A stretch of DNA of 23,018 bases from CALBZH01 sp964538515 (GTDB lineage: Bacteria; Desulfobacterota; Syntrophobacteria; Syntrophobacterales; Syntrophobacteraceae), in the NCBI GenBank assembly GCA_964538515.1, contig CAZIEW010000083.1, positions 1 through 23,018 on the forward strand. The letters are read 5' to 3'. Each line of letters opens with the position of its first letter. Position 1 is the stretch's first letter. The notes beneath the pieces were generated by a model. The model did not search any database. It saw only the letters and a program-made list of their open reading frames with translations, and was not told the origin of the DNA. The position numbers were made by a program, and so were the translations under genes. Below, in pieces: positions 8,457 to 16,649 of this stretch.

Positions 8457-9698
8457 TCAAGCAACGCCCTTCGTGCTCACCTCACGGGGAGCCCTGCGGA
8501 TGTCAGGCAGAAAAGCCGTGAAGACCCCGAGCAGAGGCAAGAACGAGCACAGCCGATAGACCGTCTCGATGCCGTAGGCATCCGCCAAGCCGCCAAGAAC
8601 CGCCGCTCCGATTCCGGCCATTCCAAACGCCAGACCGAAAAAGAGCCCGGACACCATCCCCACCCTGCCGGGCATGAGCTCCTGCGCAAAAACCAGGATT
8701 GCTGAAAACGCCGACGCGAGAACGAGACCGATGACAAACGTCAGCGGTCCGGTCCACTCCAGGCTCACGTAGGGCAGCAGGAGCGTGAACGGGGCAACGC
8801 CGAGAATCGAGACCCAAATCACCCGCTTGCGGCCGATGCGATCCCCGATGGGCCCGCCCAGGACAGTTCCCGCCGCCACGGCGAAAAGGAAGACGAACAA
8901 GTGAATCTGCGCCGATTGGACGGAAACATGAAAACGACTCATCAGATAGAAGATGTAGTAGCTTCCAAGACTCGCCATGTAGAAGAATTTTGAGAATATC
9001 AGGACTAAGAGGACGACCATTGCTCCCGCCACGGTTCTCCCGGAAAACCGCCCGGAACGGGATTCCGAAGCGCCCCCTGGGATCTTTCTCTGCGTCAGTC
9101 GCCGTTCGTACCACCTTCCGACCTGATAGAGCACAAACGTCCCCAGCAGGGCGGCCCCGGAAAACCACGCAAGACTCGCTCGGCCCCAGGGAATCACGAC
9201 CCAGGCTGCCAGGAGGGGCCCCGTCGAGCTGCCCGCATTGCCGCCCACTTGAAAGATCGATTGAGCCAAACCGTACCGCCCGCCGGAGGCCATTCGGGCC
9301 ACGCGCGATGATTCCGGGTGGAAGACCGAAGACCCGGTGCCGACAAGGGCCGCGGCAAGCAGGACCATGGCATAATTGGGTGCCACCGCCATCATCATCA
9401 AACCCGTCAGCGTGCAGCTCATCCCGATGGCCAGCGAAAACGGTTTCGGGTGACGGTCCGTGTACAGCCCGACCACCGGCTGCAGGAGAGAAGCCGTGAG
9501 CTGAAACGCCAGCGTGATGAGGCCGATTTGTGTAAAGCTGAGCGAAAACGAGCTCTTGAGCAACGGATAAATCGCCGGAATCAAGGATTGGAGCATGTCG
9601 TTGAGAAAATGGGAAAAACTGATCGCACCCAGCACCTTGAATACAGTGCCTTCTACATGGCCTGACGGAGGGGCAACCGTCTCAACACGAGCACTCAT
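8457..9698 (-). CDS. fsr: MFS exporter, fosmidomycin-resistance (Fsr) type
   Basis: 413-residue, 12-helix major facilitator protein, close to the length of E. coli Fsr, which exports fosmidomycin. Shared signature stretches, judged from memory of the family, include SHFLNDMLQSLIPAIYPLL, VGTGSSVFHPESSRVARMAS, GLAQSIFQVGGN, LHLFVFLF-like and VAAGTVLGGPIGDRIGRK, and AFSAILVFAQELMPGR. A charged loop separates the two six-helix halves near residues 195-220. The start is preceded by AAGGA on the minus strand. It is the last of three minus-strand genes (exporter, Usp, Fsr), 129 bp after the Usp stop. The natural substrate in an anaerobe is unknown; fosmidomycin export is a family label rather than something shown by the sequence. 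Confidence 0.9.
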   Translation of the reverse strand: MSARVETVAPPSGHVEGTVFKVLGAISFSHFLNDMLQSLIPAIYPLLKSSFSLSFTQIGLITLAFQLTASLLQPVVGLYTDRHPKPFSLAIGMSCTLTGLMMMAVAPNYAMVLLAAALVGTGSSVFHPESSRVARMASGGRYGLAQSIFQVGGNAGSSTGPLLAAWVVIPWGRASLAWFSGAALLGTFVLYQVGRWYERRLTQRKIPGGASESRSGRFSGRTVAGAMVVLLVLIFSKFFYMASLGSYYIFYLMSRFHVSVQSAQIHLFVFLFAVAAGTVLGGPIGDRIGRKRVIWVSILGVAPFTLLLPYVSLEWTGPLTFVIGLVLASAFSAILVFAQELMPGRVGMVSGLFFGLAFGMAGIGAAVLGGLADAYGIETVYRLCSFLPLLGVFTAFLPDIRRAPREVSTKGVA

Positions 9699-9827
9699 GG
9701 AGTGTTCCTTGAAAGAGCATCACGGGAAAAGGCTTGGCCACACCAGTGGAGAAGATTGCTCCCACTGAATCCTCCGAAGCCGTCGCAACGGTCTGAATCG
9801 GGTGACGCCGACCTGCACTGCTGCTGT

Positions 9828-10772
9828 TTACGGGACGATCCAGACAGCAAGCCCCTCGGCCCCATGGAGGACCTTGTTGGTCACTCGCCCCATGACGAGC
9901 TCGCGCACGGCGGAAATTCCCCGACGTCCCAGCACCACCGTCCCGAATTCGCCGCGTCGAGCCAAAGCGAGGATGTCGGCAGCCCGGCTGATGCTCCCCA
10001 TCGTCCACTCGGTTTGGATTCGCTCGGAGTCGATGCCGGCAGCCATGAGGCGGGATCGGTACATGTCAAACATCTGATTGATTCCCTGATTCAGATTCGC
10101 GGTAAGCTGCCTTTCCAGCTCCTCGCCGGTTTGCAGAAAGGTCGGGCCAAGAGTCGGCGGAAATCCTCTCACGGCATGAAACAATCGGATCTTGCAATCG
10201 GTTCCGCTCAGATAGGATGCCGCGAAGTCCACCGCCTTTCCGGAATTGGCGGACGCGTCCACCGCGATCAGGACGCGCTTGACCTGAGAGAGGCCCCCTA
10301 CCACCCAGACGGGGATGGTCTGGAGACGCTGCACGATCTTGGTGGAGACGCTGCCAAGCAGAAGACTTTCCACTTTACCCAACCCTCTTCTCCCAATCAC
10401 CACCGCATCGTAGCCGGTCCCCGCTTCCGCGATGATGTCTCGGGCGACGCCCACCCGCTGCGATCTCACCTCGAGATCCACGAAGCGCTCCGGAATTCCG
10501 GCATCCACAAGGATTTTTAGGCATCGATCCAGAAAACCTTCGGCAGATTTCCTGGCTTCCGACGCGTGATCCTCATACCGCGTCCTCATGTGTCGCATGA
10601 ATGCCTCGTCCATGGGGACCTGCCAAAACACTTCCTCCTGAAATGCGGGGAGAATCAAGAGCAGTTTCAGCCTCGCACGAGATCCCATAGCCAAGTGAGC
10701 CATGTACCGAACAGCGTCCAAGGAATGGGATGAGCCATCCACGGCGACCAGCAGTCGCCCAAGCGACGTCAT
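9828..10772 (-). CDS. Tandem-domain universal stress protein
   Basis: 314-residue cytoplasmic protein with two UspA folds. The first opens at about residue 5 (RLLVAVDGSSHSLDAV) and ends in the nucleotide-binding motif GRRGLGKVESLLLGS, which fits G-x2-G-x9-G-S exactly. The second opens near residue 166 (RVLIAVDASANSGKAV) and ends in GRRGISAVRELVMGR, where the final Ser is Arg. The two halves may therefore differ in ATP binding. The ATG is preceded by AAAGGG at 6-nt spacing on the minus strand. It sits 77 bp downstream of the EmrB-type exporter and may be co-transcribed with it. Usp proteins of this kind are linked to starvation, redox or oxygen stress; the specific signal cannot be read from the sequence. 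Confidence 0.9.
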   Translation of the reverse strand: MTSLGRLLVAVDGSSHSLDAVRYMAHLAMGSRARLKLLLILPAFQEEVFWQVPMDEAFMRHMRTRYEDHASEARKSAEGFLDRCLKILVDAGIPERFVDLEVRSQRVGVARDIIAEAGTGYDAVVIGRRGLGKVESLLLGSVSTKIVQRLQTIPVWVVGGLSQVKRVLIAVDASANSGKAVDFAASYLSGTDCKIRLFHAVRGFPPTLGPTFLQTGEELERQLTANLNQGINQMFDMYRSRLMAAGIDSERIQTEWTMGSISRAADILALARRGEFGTVVLGRRGISAVRELVMGRVTNKVLHGAEGLAVWIVP

Positions 10773-10849
10773 GACACGCCCTTTCGTTCTGATTCGATTG
10801 CGTTGTATCGGAAAGCAGGACCCTCATGAGCACAAAGCGCGACCCCTTC

Positions 10850-12427
10850 TCAGTGAATCCCTCCAGGAACATCCGCGGGGTGCCCTTTCAGCGTTTTCAT
10901 GAGAAAGGTCAGCGGGACCATGGCAACGGTCAGCCAGGCAAAGAGCCAGAATACATCGTTGAAAGCAAGCATGCTCGCTTGACGGAGCACTTCCCGATAG
11001 ACACCAGCAAGCAGAAGCCGCATGTCTCCAGGGCCACCCTGGGGCCCGATCGCATCGGAGAGACGGCTCGCCCATTCTTGCAGGGCAGGATTGTAAGGTG
11101 TCACATGCTCCACCAAGAAATTCTGATGGAGCTGAGCCCGCTGAGCAAGCAGGGTCGCGCTCACCGCAACCCCGAAGCTCCCTCCCAGATTCCTCAACAG
11201 GTTGAAGATACCCGAAGCATTGCCCATCTGCTCTTTGGGGATGTTGATGTAAGTGGAAGCCGCAAGGGGGACGAAAAAGAGCCCGATCCCGAAGCCCTGA
11301 ACAAAGCGTGGCAAGGCGATCGACATGAAATCCGCCTCGAGGTTGAGCCCCCCCATCAGCCACAGGGAATAACCCAGAATGACCAGACCGATCGCGAGGA
11401 GAAAGCGCGCACTGACGCCCTTTTTCATGAGACCTCCCGCAATAGGCATAATGAACAGACTCGCCAGCCCGCCGGGTCCAAGCACAAATCCGGCCCACAC
11501 GGCCGTATAGCCCATGAGAGTCTGAGCGTACAGCGGCAGCAGCACAAAGCCTCCGAACAAGGAGAAGAAGCCCATGAACATCACGAGGCATCCAATCGCA
11601 AACGTGCGGTCCCGAAAGACGCGCAGATTCACAACGGGGTGCTTGGCCCGAAGCTCTACAATTACAAATGCAGTAAGAGACGCCGCAGCTATGAGGCTGA
11701 GGGCGACGATGAAATTCGAGTCGAACCAGTCCTCCCGCTCTCCTTTGTCCAAAACGATCTGCAGGCATGCCAGGCCGACCATGATCAACCCCAGCCCCCA
11801 GTAGTCGATATTCAGCCGAGCCTTGCGGATATAGGCAGGATCATGAATGAGAAAGCCGGCCAGCACCACTGCGAGCACTCCCACGGGCAGGTTCACGTAG
11901 AACACCCAGCGCCAGCTCCAGTTGTCCGTAATCCAGCCGCCTACAACGGGCCCCAAGATGGGGGCGAACACGACCCCCATGCCGAAGACCGCCATGGCCA
12001 TCCCATGCTCCGCAACAGGAAAGGCCTCAAGCAGAATCGCTTGGGAAAGCGGCTGCAGCCCACCTCCACCCAACCCTTGCAGGATGCGCGCAATCACCAA
12101 GATCTCCAGGGTCGGAGCTGCGCCGCACAGAAGCGAGCTCACCGTGAAAAGGGTGATCGAGAAAATCAGGTAGCGCTTGCGCCCGAAGACGCTGGCAAGC
12201 CAGCCCGTGATGGGGATGATCACCGCATTGGCCACCAGATATGACGTGAGGACCCAGGTCACCTCATCGACGCCCGCGCTGAGACTTCCCTGTATGTGCG
12301 GCAGAGAGACGTTCACCACGCTCGTATCCATGACCTCCAGGAACGTCGGCAGGATGACCGTCAAGGCCACGATCCATTTATTCGTCTGAGGAACTTGTGC
12401 TGGCTGCTCCATTCCTTTTCGTTCCAC
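10850..12427 (-). CDS. emrB: DHA2-family (EmrB/QacA-type) MFS drug exporter
   Basis: 525-residue inner-membrane proton/drug antiporter with about 14 predicted helices, the usual EmrB length. Family motifs visible: TFLEVMDTSVVNVSLPHIQ in helix 1 (DHA2 motif D1), the loop GWLASVFGRKRYL (motif A), ARILQGLGGG (motif B) and GPVVGGWITDNWSWRW (antiporter motif C). The frame begins with GTG at 12427; ATG 12412 (MEQPAQV) is an alternative, and neither has an ideally spaced ribosome binding site. EmrB pumps normally work with an EmrA adaptor and an outer-membrane channel, but none is next to this gene. It is divergent from the CooT-like gene, with 340 bp between. Confidence 0.87.
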   Translation of the reverse strand: MERKGMEQPAQVPQTNKWIVALTVILPTFLEVMDTSVVNVSLPHIQGSLSAGVDEVTWVLTSYLVANAVIIPITGWLASVFGRKRYLIFSITLFTVSSLLCGAAPTLEILVIARILQGLGGGGLQPLSQAILLEAFPVAEHGMAMAVFGMGVVFAPILGPVVGGWITDNWSWRWVFYVNLPVGVLAVVLAGFLIHDPAYIRKARLNIDYWGLGLIMVGLACLQIVLDKGEREDWFDSNFIVALSLIAAASLTAFVIVELRAKHPVVNLRVFRDRTFAIGCLVMFMGFFSLFGGFVLLPLYAQTLMGYTAVWAGFVLGPGGLASLFIMPIAGGLMKKGVSARFLLAIGLVILGYSLWLMGGLNLEADFMSIALPRFVQGFGIGLFFVPLAASTYINIPKEQMGNASGIFNLLRNLGGSFGVAVSATLLAQRAQLHQNFLVEHVTPYNPALQEWASRLSDAIGPQGGPGDMRLLLAGVYREVLRQASMLAFNDVFWLFAWLTVAMVPLTFLMKTLKGHPADVPGGIH

Positions 12428-12570
12428 CCCTCATTCAGCCCCACTCGCCGAAGGGCACCTCGATACGCGAGGTCCTGTGCCTCAAGACCTCATAGCCGTC
12501 GACCGCTCGGGACCGATCCGGTGCAAGGCCCTTCTTGTCTCACATTTCATGTGCTTATGGCATGGAAATC

Positions 12571-12597
12571 TTGTCACACCAAGAACCCCGTTGACAA
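12571..12597. promoter_or_regulatory. TTGTCA/TGACAA dyad, possible operator
   Basis: Perfect 6-bp inverted arms, TTGTCA at 12571-12576 and TGACAA at 12592-12597, centred about 157 bp upstream of the EmrB-type start and 184 bp upstream of the CooT-like start. The right arm overlaps the candidate -35 box on the plus strand. A divergent intergenic position is where a repressor site would be expected, but arms this short can arise by chance. Confidence 0.25.
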
Positions 12598-12620
12598 AAA
12601 GACCGCGCTGTATCTATGTG
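12591..12620 (+). promoter_or_regulatory. Candidate sigma-70 promoter for the CooT-like gene
   Basis: A consensus TTGACA sits at 12591-12596. Downstream, CTATGT (12614-12619) or TATGTG (12615-12620) lies at 17-18 bp spacing; TATCTA at 12611 is a better box but only 14 bp away. The -35 is strong and the -10 weak. The CooT-like start is about 140 bp downstream. The rest of the 340-bp gap (12428-12767) shows no convincing gene. Confidence 0.35.
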
Positions 12621-12767
12621 AAGGATGAGACGCCATTGGAGTTCCCGACGATGCGTTACAGAACGACCCTTCGAGCCCACGGAGCGTTTGACGAGGAATC
12701 GGTCCGAGGCTTTGGCTTTCGAGCGCGAAAACCGAGAAGCGAAACCTGAAGACGGAGATGAGAGCCC

Positions 12768-12950
12768 ATGTGCGAAGCGAATGCTTACTTGCTCAAGGAC
12801 GGACAGGAAGAATTGATTCTCGAGGCAGTGGACATCTTGGAGGAAGAAGGGGGACAAATCCGCATTGCCAATATATTTGGTGAGCAGAAGACGTTGAAGG
12901 CGAAAATTCGCCGCATGTCCCTGGTGGAGCACAAGATCATCCTCGAATGA
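12768..12950 (+). CDS. cooT: CooT-family nickel-binding protein
   Basis: 60-residue protein that starts MCEANAYLL and ends VEHKIILE, matching the CooT family in length and layout: an N-terminal Met-Cys, a central IFGEQK turn and a final hydrophobic strand. In Rhodospirillum rubrum, CooT is a dimeric Ni(II)-binding protein involved in maturing carbon monoxide dehydrogenase, and Cys2 is the key ligand; Cys2 is present here and is the only cysteine. GGAG at 12754-12757 precedes the ATG at 10-nt spacing. No CODH, cooC or cooJ is nearby, so the client could be a CODH elsewhere or another nickel enzyme such as the hydrogenase 10 kb upstream. That link is inference. The symbol denotes family, not proven orthology. 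Confidence 0.82.
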   Translation: MCEANAYLLKDGQEELILEAVDILEEEGGQIRIANIFGEQKTLKAKIRRMSLVEHKIILE

Positions 12951-12993
12951 CATCGCCCAATACCCACCAGCCCCAGTCCGATAGCGGCGCTTT

Positions 12994-13048
12994 CCACGGC
13001 GGTGAACGGAGGAGCGAGCAGAGCCTCCGCGCCCTCTTGCCGCCGTGG
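12994..13048. repeat. Nested inverted repeat between cooT and trmJ
   Basis: Outer 9-bp arms CCACGGCGG (12994-13002) and CCGCCGTGG (13040-13048) enclose inner 6-bp arms CGGAGG (13007-13012) and CCTCCG (13024-13029). The element fills the gap between two convergent genes. There is no T-run on either strand, so it is either a structured transcript end without a U-tail or a small intergenic repeat. Confidence 0.5.
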
Positions 13049-13095
13049 CAGGCGGCGCTCCGAAATCGAATGATGTGCCGCAGGCTTTGAAGCGG

Positions 13096-13872
13096 CTACC
13101 TGCCGGAAACCTGGGTGGGCTTGCTCCTCTCTTCTCCCTTCGACACCTTCAGACGCTGGTCGCAGTACCAGTCGATCTGACGGCAGATGCCCCGAACGAT
13201 CTTGACCTCTCGTGCTCTCAATCCTACGCGGCTGAAAAACTTCCGAACGCCCATCATCCAAAAGTCGGGATTCTGAGGATTGATGAAGTTGATCTTGGCC
13301 AGAGTCACCTTGAGATGATCGTACATGGCCTCCATCTCAATGCTGTTCGCGAGGCGGGGCACGAAGGCCTTAGGCTCGTCCGTGCTTGCCAGAAAAATTT
13401 CGTAGGCCAGGATCATGACCGCCTGTGCCAGGTTGAGCGACGCAAAATCCGCCGTCGGAATGGTAACCAGCACATCGCAATACTTGAGCTCCCGGTTCGC
13501 AAGTCCTCGATCCTCGGGACCGAAGAGAATCGCAACCCTGTTCTTGTGACTGAGGGGAATCAGCTCCTCGGCCAGCCGGCGGGGGCTTCGCACCGTCTGG
13601 CGGTGAGACCCCGTGCGCGCCGTGGTGCCGACGATGTACTGAAACGGCGCCAGAGCCTCCCGGAGGTCGTCGTGAACTTCCATGTCGGCCACAACGTCTT
13701 CGGCATTGTGGGTGGCCATCTTCAGAATGCGCGTGAGATCGCAATCGTATGGCTTGACCACGATGAGGCTGCCAATCCCCATGTTCTTCGCGGCTCGAGC
13801 CGCAGCGCCGATATTTTCGGGGAAATGGGGCTTGTAGAGGACCACCGACAGGCTCTCGGTCTTGATCTTCAT
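13096..13872 (-). CDS. trmJ: TrmJ-like tRNA/rRNA 2'-O-methyltransferase (SPOUT)
   Basis: 258-residue SpoU/TrmJ-class enzyme that would methylate a ribose 2'-OH using SAM, typically at tRNA position 32. The start at 13872 (MKIKTESLSVVLYKP) was chosen because GGAG lies 9 nt upstream on the minus strand and the conserved NIGAAARAAKNMG follows shortly; the longer open frame to 13953 adds 27 unconserved residues. SPOUT knot motifs are visible: NIGAAARAAKNMG near 16-28, ILFGPEDRGLANRE near 114-127, and IPTADFASLNLAQAVMI near 138-154. The C-terminal helical tail is typical of TrmJ rather than TrmL. It follows the membrane protein gene with a 106-bp gap. Other TrmH-group activities cannot be excluded from motifs alone. 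Confidence 0.85.
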   Translation of the reverse strand: MKIKTESLSVVLYKPHFPENIGAAARAAKNMGIGSLIVVKPYDCDLTRILKMATHNAEDVVADMEVHDDLREALAPFQYIVGTTARTGSHRQTVRSPRRLAEELIPLSHKNRVAILFGPEDRGLANRELKYCDVLVTIPTADFASLNLAQAVMILAYEIFLASTDEPKAFVPRLANSIEMEAMYDHLKVTLAKINFINPQNPDFWMMGVRKFFSRVGLRAREVKIVRGICRQIDWYCDQRLKVSKGEERSKPTQVSGR

Positions 13873-13978
13873 GCGATCGGAGCTCCATGGGTCTCCGCGG
13901 CGGCAACCATGCGCTGACACGAGCAGGTTGGACCCATCGCTGCCCGACGGCATCGGTTGGGTCGAGGGGTCAGCTTGC

Positions 13979-14482
13979 TCACTGCCACTCCCTCCGCTTC
14001 TCGATGATGTAGCGCTCCAAGCGGTCTTTGTCCCGGGCAGCCTTCAGGTCCTCCAAAACACGATCCATTTCCCTTTCGATTCTCCCCGACATGACGTACT
14101 CGGACGGGATGAAACCGATGATCAACCCGATGAACGTTATGGCCGCATAACCCTGCAACGGGCTGCTGAACACGTCATGGAAGCGAACGAAAGCGTTCAC
14201 CAAGCCGGTAAACGCATAGATCAGGGCAGCCGTCTCAACGGCCAGGCTGATGTGTTTTTGAAAAGGTTTGCGGATCAGCCGAAACGATCGCTTCCAGCGG
14301 ACAGGATTACGGAGAACGTAATCCACGTACTGTGGCAGAGTCCCTTCTCTTTCCATGGTCCTGAGCTCATCAAGGAAGCGGGGCTTGAAGCGTTCCGCCT
14401 TGCGAGTAGCAAGGAAGGCACCCAGGATTCCCAATCCCGCCCCCAGAATCGCCGCACCGGCCAATAGCCATTCATCGCTCAT
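13979..14482 (-). CDS. Hypothetical three-helix membrane protein
   Basis: 167 residues from ATG 14482 (MSDEWLLAG); a GTG two codons earlier at 14488 is possible, and neither has a strong ribosome binding site. I recognise no family. Three hydrophobic segments are visible: near residues 5-25 (LLAGAAILGAGLGILGAF), 80-100 (ISLAVETAALIYAFTGLVNAF) and 115-135 (ITFIGLIIGFIP). A basic, Arg/Lys-rich stretch separates the first two, and the C-terminal 35 residues are highly charged and predicted helical (MDRVLEDLKAARDKDRLERY). It is upstream of trmJ on the same strand and divergent from the AhpF-like gene. A membrane anchor or scaffold role is only a guess. Confidence 0.65.
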   Translation of the reverse strand: MSDEWLLAGAAILGAGLGILGAFLATRKAERFKPRFLDELRTMEREGTLPQYVDYVLRNPVRWKRSFRLIRKPFQKHISLAVETAALIYAFTGLVNAFVRFHDVFSSPLQGYAAITFIGLIIGFIPSEYVMSGRIEREMDRVLEDLKAARDKDRLERYIIEKRREWQ

Positions 14483-14590
14483 GCGCACAGCCCGTTCAGG
14501 TAGCTAAACCCAAAAACGCAGAGAGACTTCCGTGGACTTCGCTAATACGCCGTCAAATGGAGGGTGCCGGGTAACACCCCCTTTCATTCC

Positions 14591-14602
14591 CCCCTCGAGG
14601 GG
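14591..14602. repeat. Palindromic C/G-run intergenic element
   Basis: Perfect 12-bp palindrome CCCCTCGAGGGG in a pyrimidine-rich context (CCCCCTTTCATTCCC just upstream, GAGGGTG after). It resembles short dispersed intergenic repeats common in Desulfobacterota genomes. It lies in the 437-bp divergent gap 14483-14919; the remainder of that gap shows no gene I can support. Confidence 0.4.
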
Positions 14603-14919
14603 AGGGTGCTCTTTTGCCCCGCAGAACCTCTTTGACGGAGTACCCGTGCTCCAACAGGCGCGGATCAATTCCCGAAGGCGCTCCGAAGCCGCGGATCCTC
14701 CGCTCGGATCCAATCAAACAGGCGCTACTGATATCACCTCGGGCCTGGACTGATCAACGAGTTTTCTGTCTGCAATAAGAAGGTGGATTTTTTCGGATTG
14801 CTTTGGCATCTTACGGGCAAGTGACCGACGAAGGCTCACGCGGAGTCGCGCGTCTCAGCCGGCTCCCAGACCGATATCGATCGAGCACGCTACCCCCAGA
14901 TCAGGAGAGATCGGATACC

Positions 14920-16536
14920 ATGAACCGCCAAGGAAACCAACCGCACCCATCGGACAGGCTGGCACGCAAGGAAGTTGAAGACCAGCTCAAGGTCGTTTTC
15001 GACAGCATGCCCAACAAGGTCCCCGTTTATCTGTTCTCGAAAACAGGGGTGAACGATGTGCTCACCCAGGCCACACGGGACCTGATGCGCGCTTTTCGAA
15101 ACCTGACCGACAAGATCGACTTTCGGGAATTCGATCTCGATCACGAGCTCGCCCGCAAATGGGAAGTGACGGTCGCACCCTGCCTCCTGTTCGACCCGGA
15201 TCGTTACAACATCCGCTATTTGGGGGCTCCCTACGGTGAGGAAACGAGGACCCTGATGGGGACCATGATCCTGGTCGCCCACCGGCAGAGCAACCTCAGC
15301 GACCCCTCGCGGAAGGTTGTTCAGAAAGTGGATTCTCCCCGCCGCGTCAAGGTTTTCGTTAGCCCGACATGTCCTTATTGTCCTGAGCAGGCCATTCACG
15401 CGGTCAAGGCTGCCATCGAGAGTCCGGAGCTGATCTCCCTTGAGATGATCGACATCCAGGCCAATCCGGATTTGGCAAATCAATACGGGGCCTTTAGCGT
15501 GCCGCAGACCTTTGCGAACGATATCCTCATCGGACAGGGCCTTCAGCCCGAGGAGCTGTTCGTCCTATCGCTCGTCAAGCTCGAGCCGCAGACGGTCTTC
15601 ATCCCGGAAAGCGATGCCCAGGAGGTCGAGACGGATCTGGTCATCATCGGTGGAGGGCCTGCCGGACTGACGGCCGGCATCTACGCGGTGCGGAGCGGCC
15701 TCCGAACGGCGGTGATCGAGCGAGGGCCCTTGGGAGGCCAGGTTGCGACCACACCGGTCGTGGAAAATTACCCGGGGTTCTCACGCGTCCCGGGAAAGAC
15801 GCTTGTGGACATTGTCGTGAGCCATGCCCTGGAATACGTGCAGATCTTCCAGGGAGAAGAGGTCGTGGAGGTCAAACAAGGCGAGCCGATCACGGTGGTC
15901 ACGACCCGCCGACGATTCCTGACTAAAACGGTGATCCTTGCAACCGGCGCCAATTACAAGAAGCTCGACATTCCTGGCGAAGCGGAGCTGGGAGGACGTG
16001 GGGTGAGTTATTGCGCCACCTGCGACGGTCCCCTTTTCGTGAAGAAGAAGGTCATCGTTGTCGGTGGGGGGAACAGCGCCCTGACGGAAGCCTTGTACCT
16101 CCATCACATCGGGGTCGGTGTGACGATTGTCCACCGCCGCGACACCTTCCGCGGACAGGAGCACCTCGCACGCGACGTCAAGATCAACGAAATCCCCGTG
16201 CTCTGGAGCACAGAGCTGAAGGAGATCCGCGGGAAAGAACGGGTGACGGAGGTCGTGCTGGTCAACAACCAAACGGGTGAGACCAGCGTGATGCCTACGG
16301 ACGGCGTGTTTGTGGCGGTCGGATACGCTCCCACCGTTGAGCTTGCCCAGAGAGTTGGAGTGGCTCTCACGGAGGACGGGTTCATCAAGCGGGACGACCG
16401 GCACCGAACAAACATCAAGGGCATCTACTCGGCGGGGGACGTCGAAGGGGGCTTCAAACAGATCGTCACCGCCATGGGGCAGGGCGCCGAGGCGGCGTTG
16501 TCCGTCTTCGAAGACATCATGCACTCCGGAAAGTAG
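14920..16536 (+). CDS. AhpF-like protein: tandem thioredoxin fold fused to thioredoxin reductase
   Basis: 538-residue FAD- and NAD(P)H-dependent disulfide reductase. Start ATG 14920 (MNRQGNQ) has AGGAGA 11 nt upstream; the open frame extends to 14803 but lacks conserved sequence. Residues 15-120 form a first thioredoxin-like fold without an active CxxC (VAPCLLFDPD). A second fold holds C151-P-Y-C154 (SPTCPYCPEQ). From about 235 a thioredoxin reductase follows: FAD motif GGGPAGLTAG near 244, redox pair C365-A-T-C368 (YCATCDG), nucleotide motif VVGGGNSA near 380, and HRRDTFR near 405, usually read as NADPH-preferring. This two-fold N-terminus with a single CxxC is the AhpF architecture, which reduces the peroxiredoxin AhpC. 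No ahpC is in the window, so the partner could be another peroxiredoxin or thioredoxin. The next gene, 113 bp downstream, is the Cys-rich protein. Confidence 0.87.
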   Translation: MNRQGNQPHPSDRLARKEVEDQLKVVFDSMPNKVPVYLFSKTGVNDVLTQATRDLMRAFRNLTDKIDFREFDLDHELARKWEVTVAPCLLFDPDRYNIRYLGAPYGEETRTLMGTMILVAHRQSNLSDPSRKVVQKVDSPRRVKVFVSPTCPYCPEQAIHAVKAAIESPELISLEMIDIQANPDLANQYGAFSVPQTFANDILIGQGLQPEELFVLSLVKLEPQTVFIPESDAQEVETDLVIIGGGPAGLTAGIYAVRSGLRTAVIERGPLGGQVATTPVVENYPGFSRVPGKTLVDIVVSHALEYVQIFQGEEVVEVKQGEPITVVTTRRRFLTKTVILATGANYKKLDIPGEAELGGRGVSYCATCDGPLFVKKKVIVVGGGNSALTEALYLHHIGVGVTIVHRRDTFRGQEHLARDVKINEIPVLWSTELKEIRGKERVTEVVLVNNQTGETSVMPTDGVFVAVGYAPTVELAQRVGVALTEDGFIKRDDRHRTNIKGIYSAGDVEGGFKQIVTAMGQGAEAALSVFEDIMHSGK

Positions 16537-16649
16537 CTTCCCGCCGGCCTACCCAAGACGAATCCGGGCGTCCTCTTGCGATGTCGTGGAGCCGTCCTTA
16601 TCAAGAAAAGGAAACAAGCCCGATCCAGACAACGATAGGAGGACAGGCC

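Noticed and set aside
9742..9770. Hairpin CAGTGG...CCACTG between Usp and Fsr
   Set aside because: Bulged short stem without a T-run on the minus strand; not good enough to call a terminator.
10826..12244. Long plus-strand open frame (472 codons)
   Set aside because: It is antisense to the clear EmrB-type exporter, has low-complexity charged sequence (His, Gln, Arg) and matches no family.
12625..12816. Plus-strand frames ahead of the CooT-like gene
   Set aside because: They overlap the cooT start in other frames, are Arg/Glu-rich and lack conserved sequence.
14532..14753. Short plus-strand frame of 73 codons in the divergent gap
   Set aside because: Translation covers the palindromic C/G element, there is no ribosome binding site, and no similarity is recognised.
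14804..14819. Second sigma-54-like site (TTGGCAT ... GGGCA) upstream of the AhpF-like gene
   Set aside because: GG and GC are 10 bp apart, but the -12 part is GGGCA rather than TTGCA; too weak without other support.
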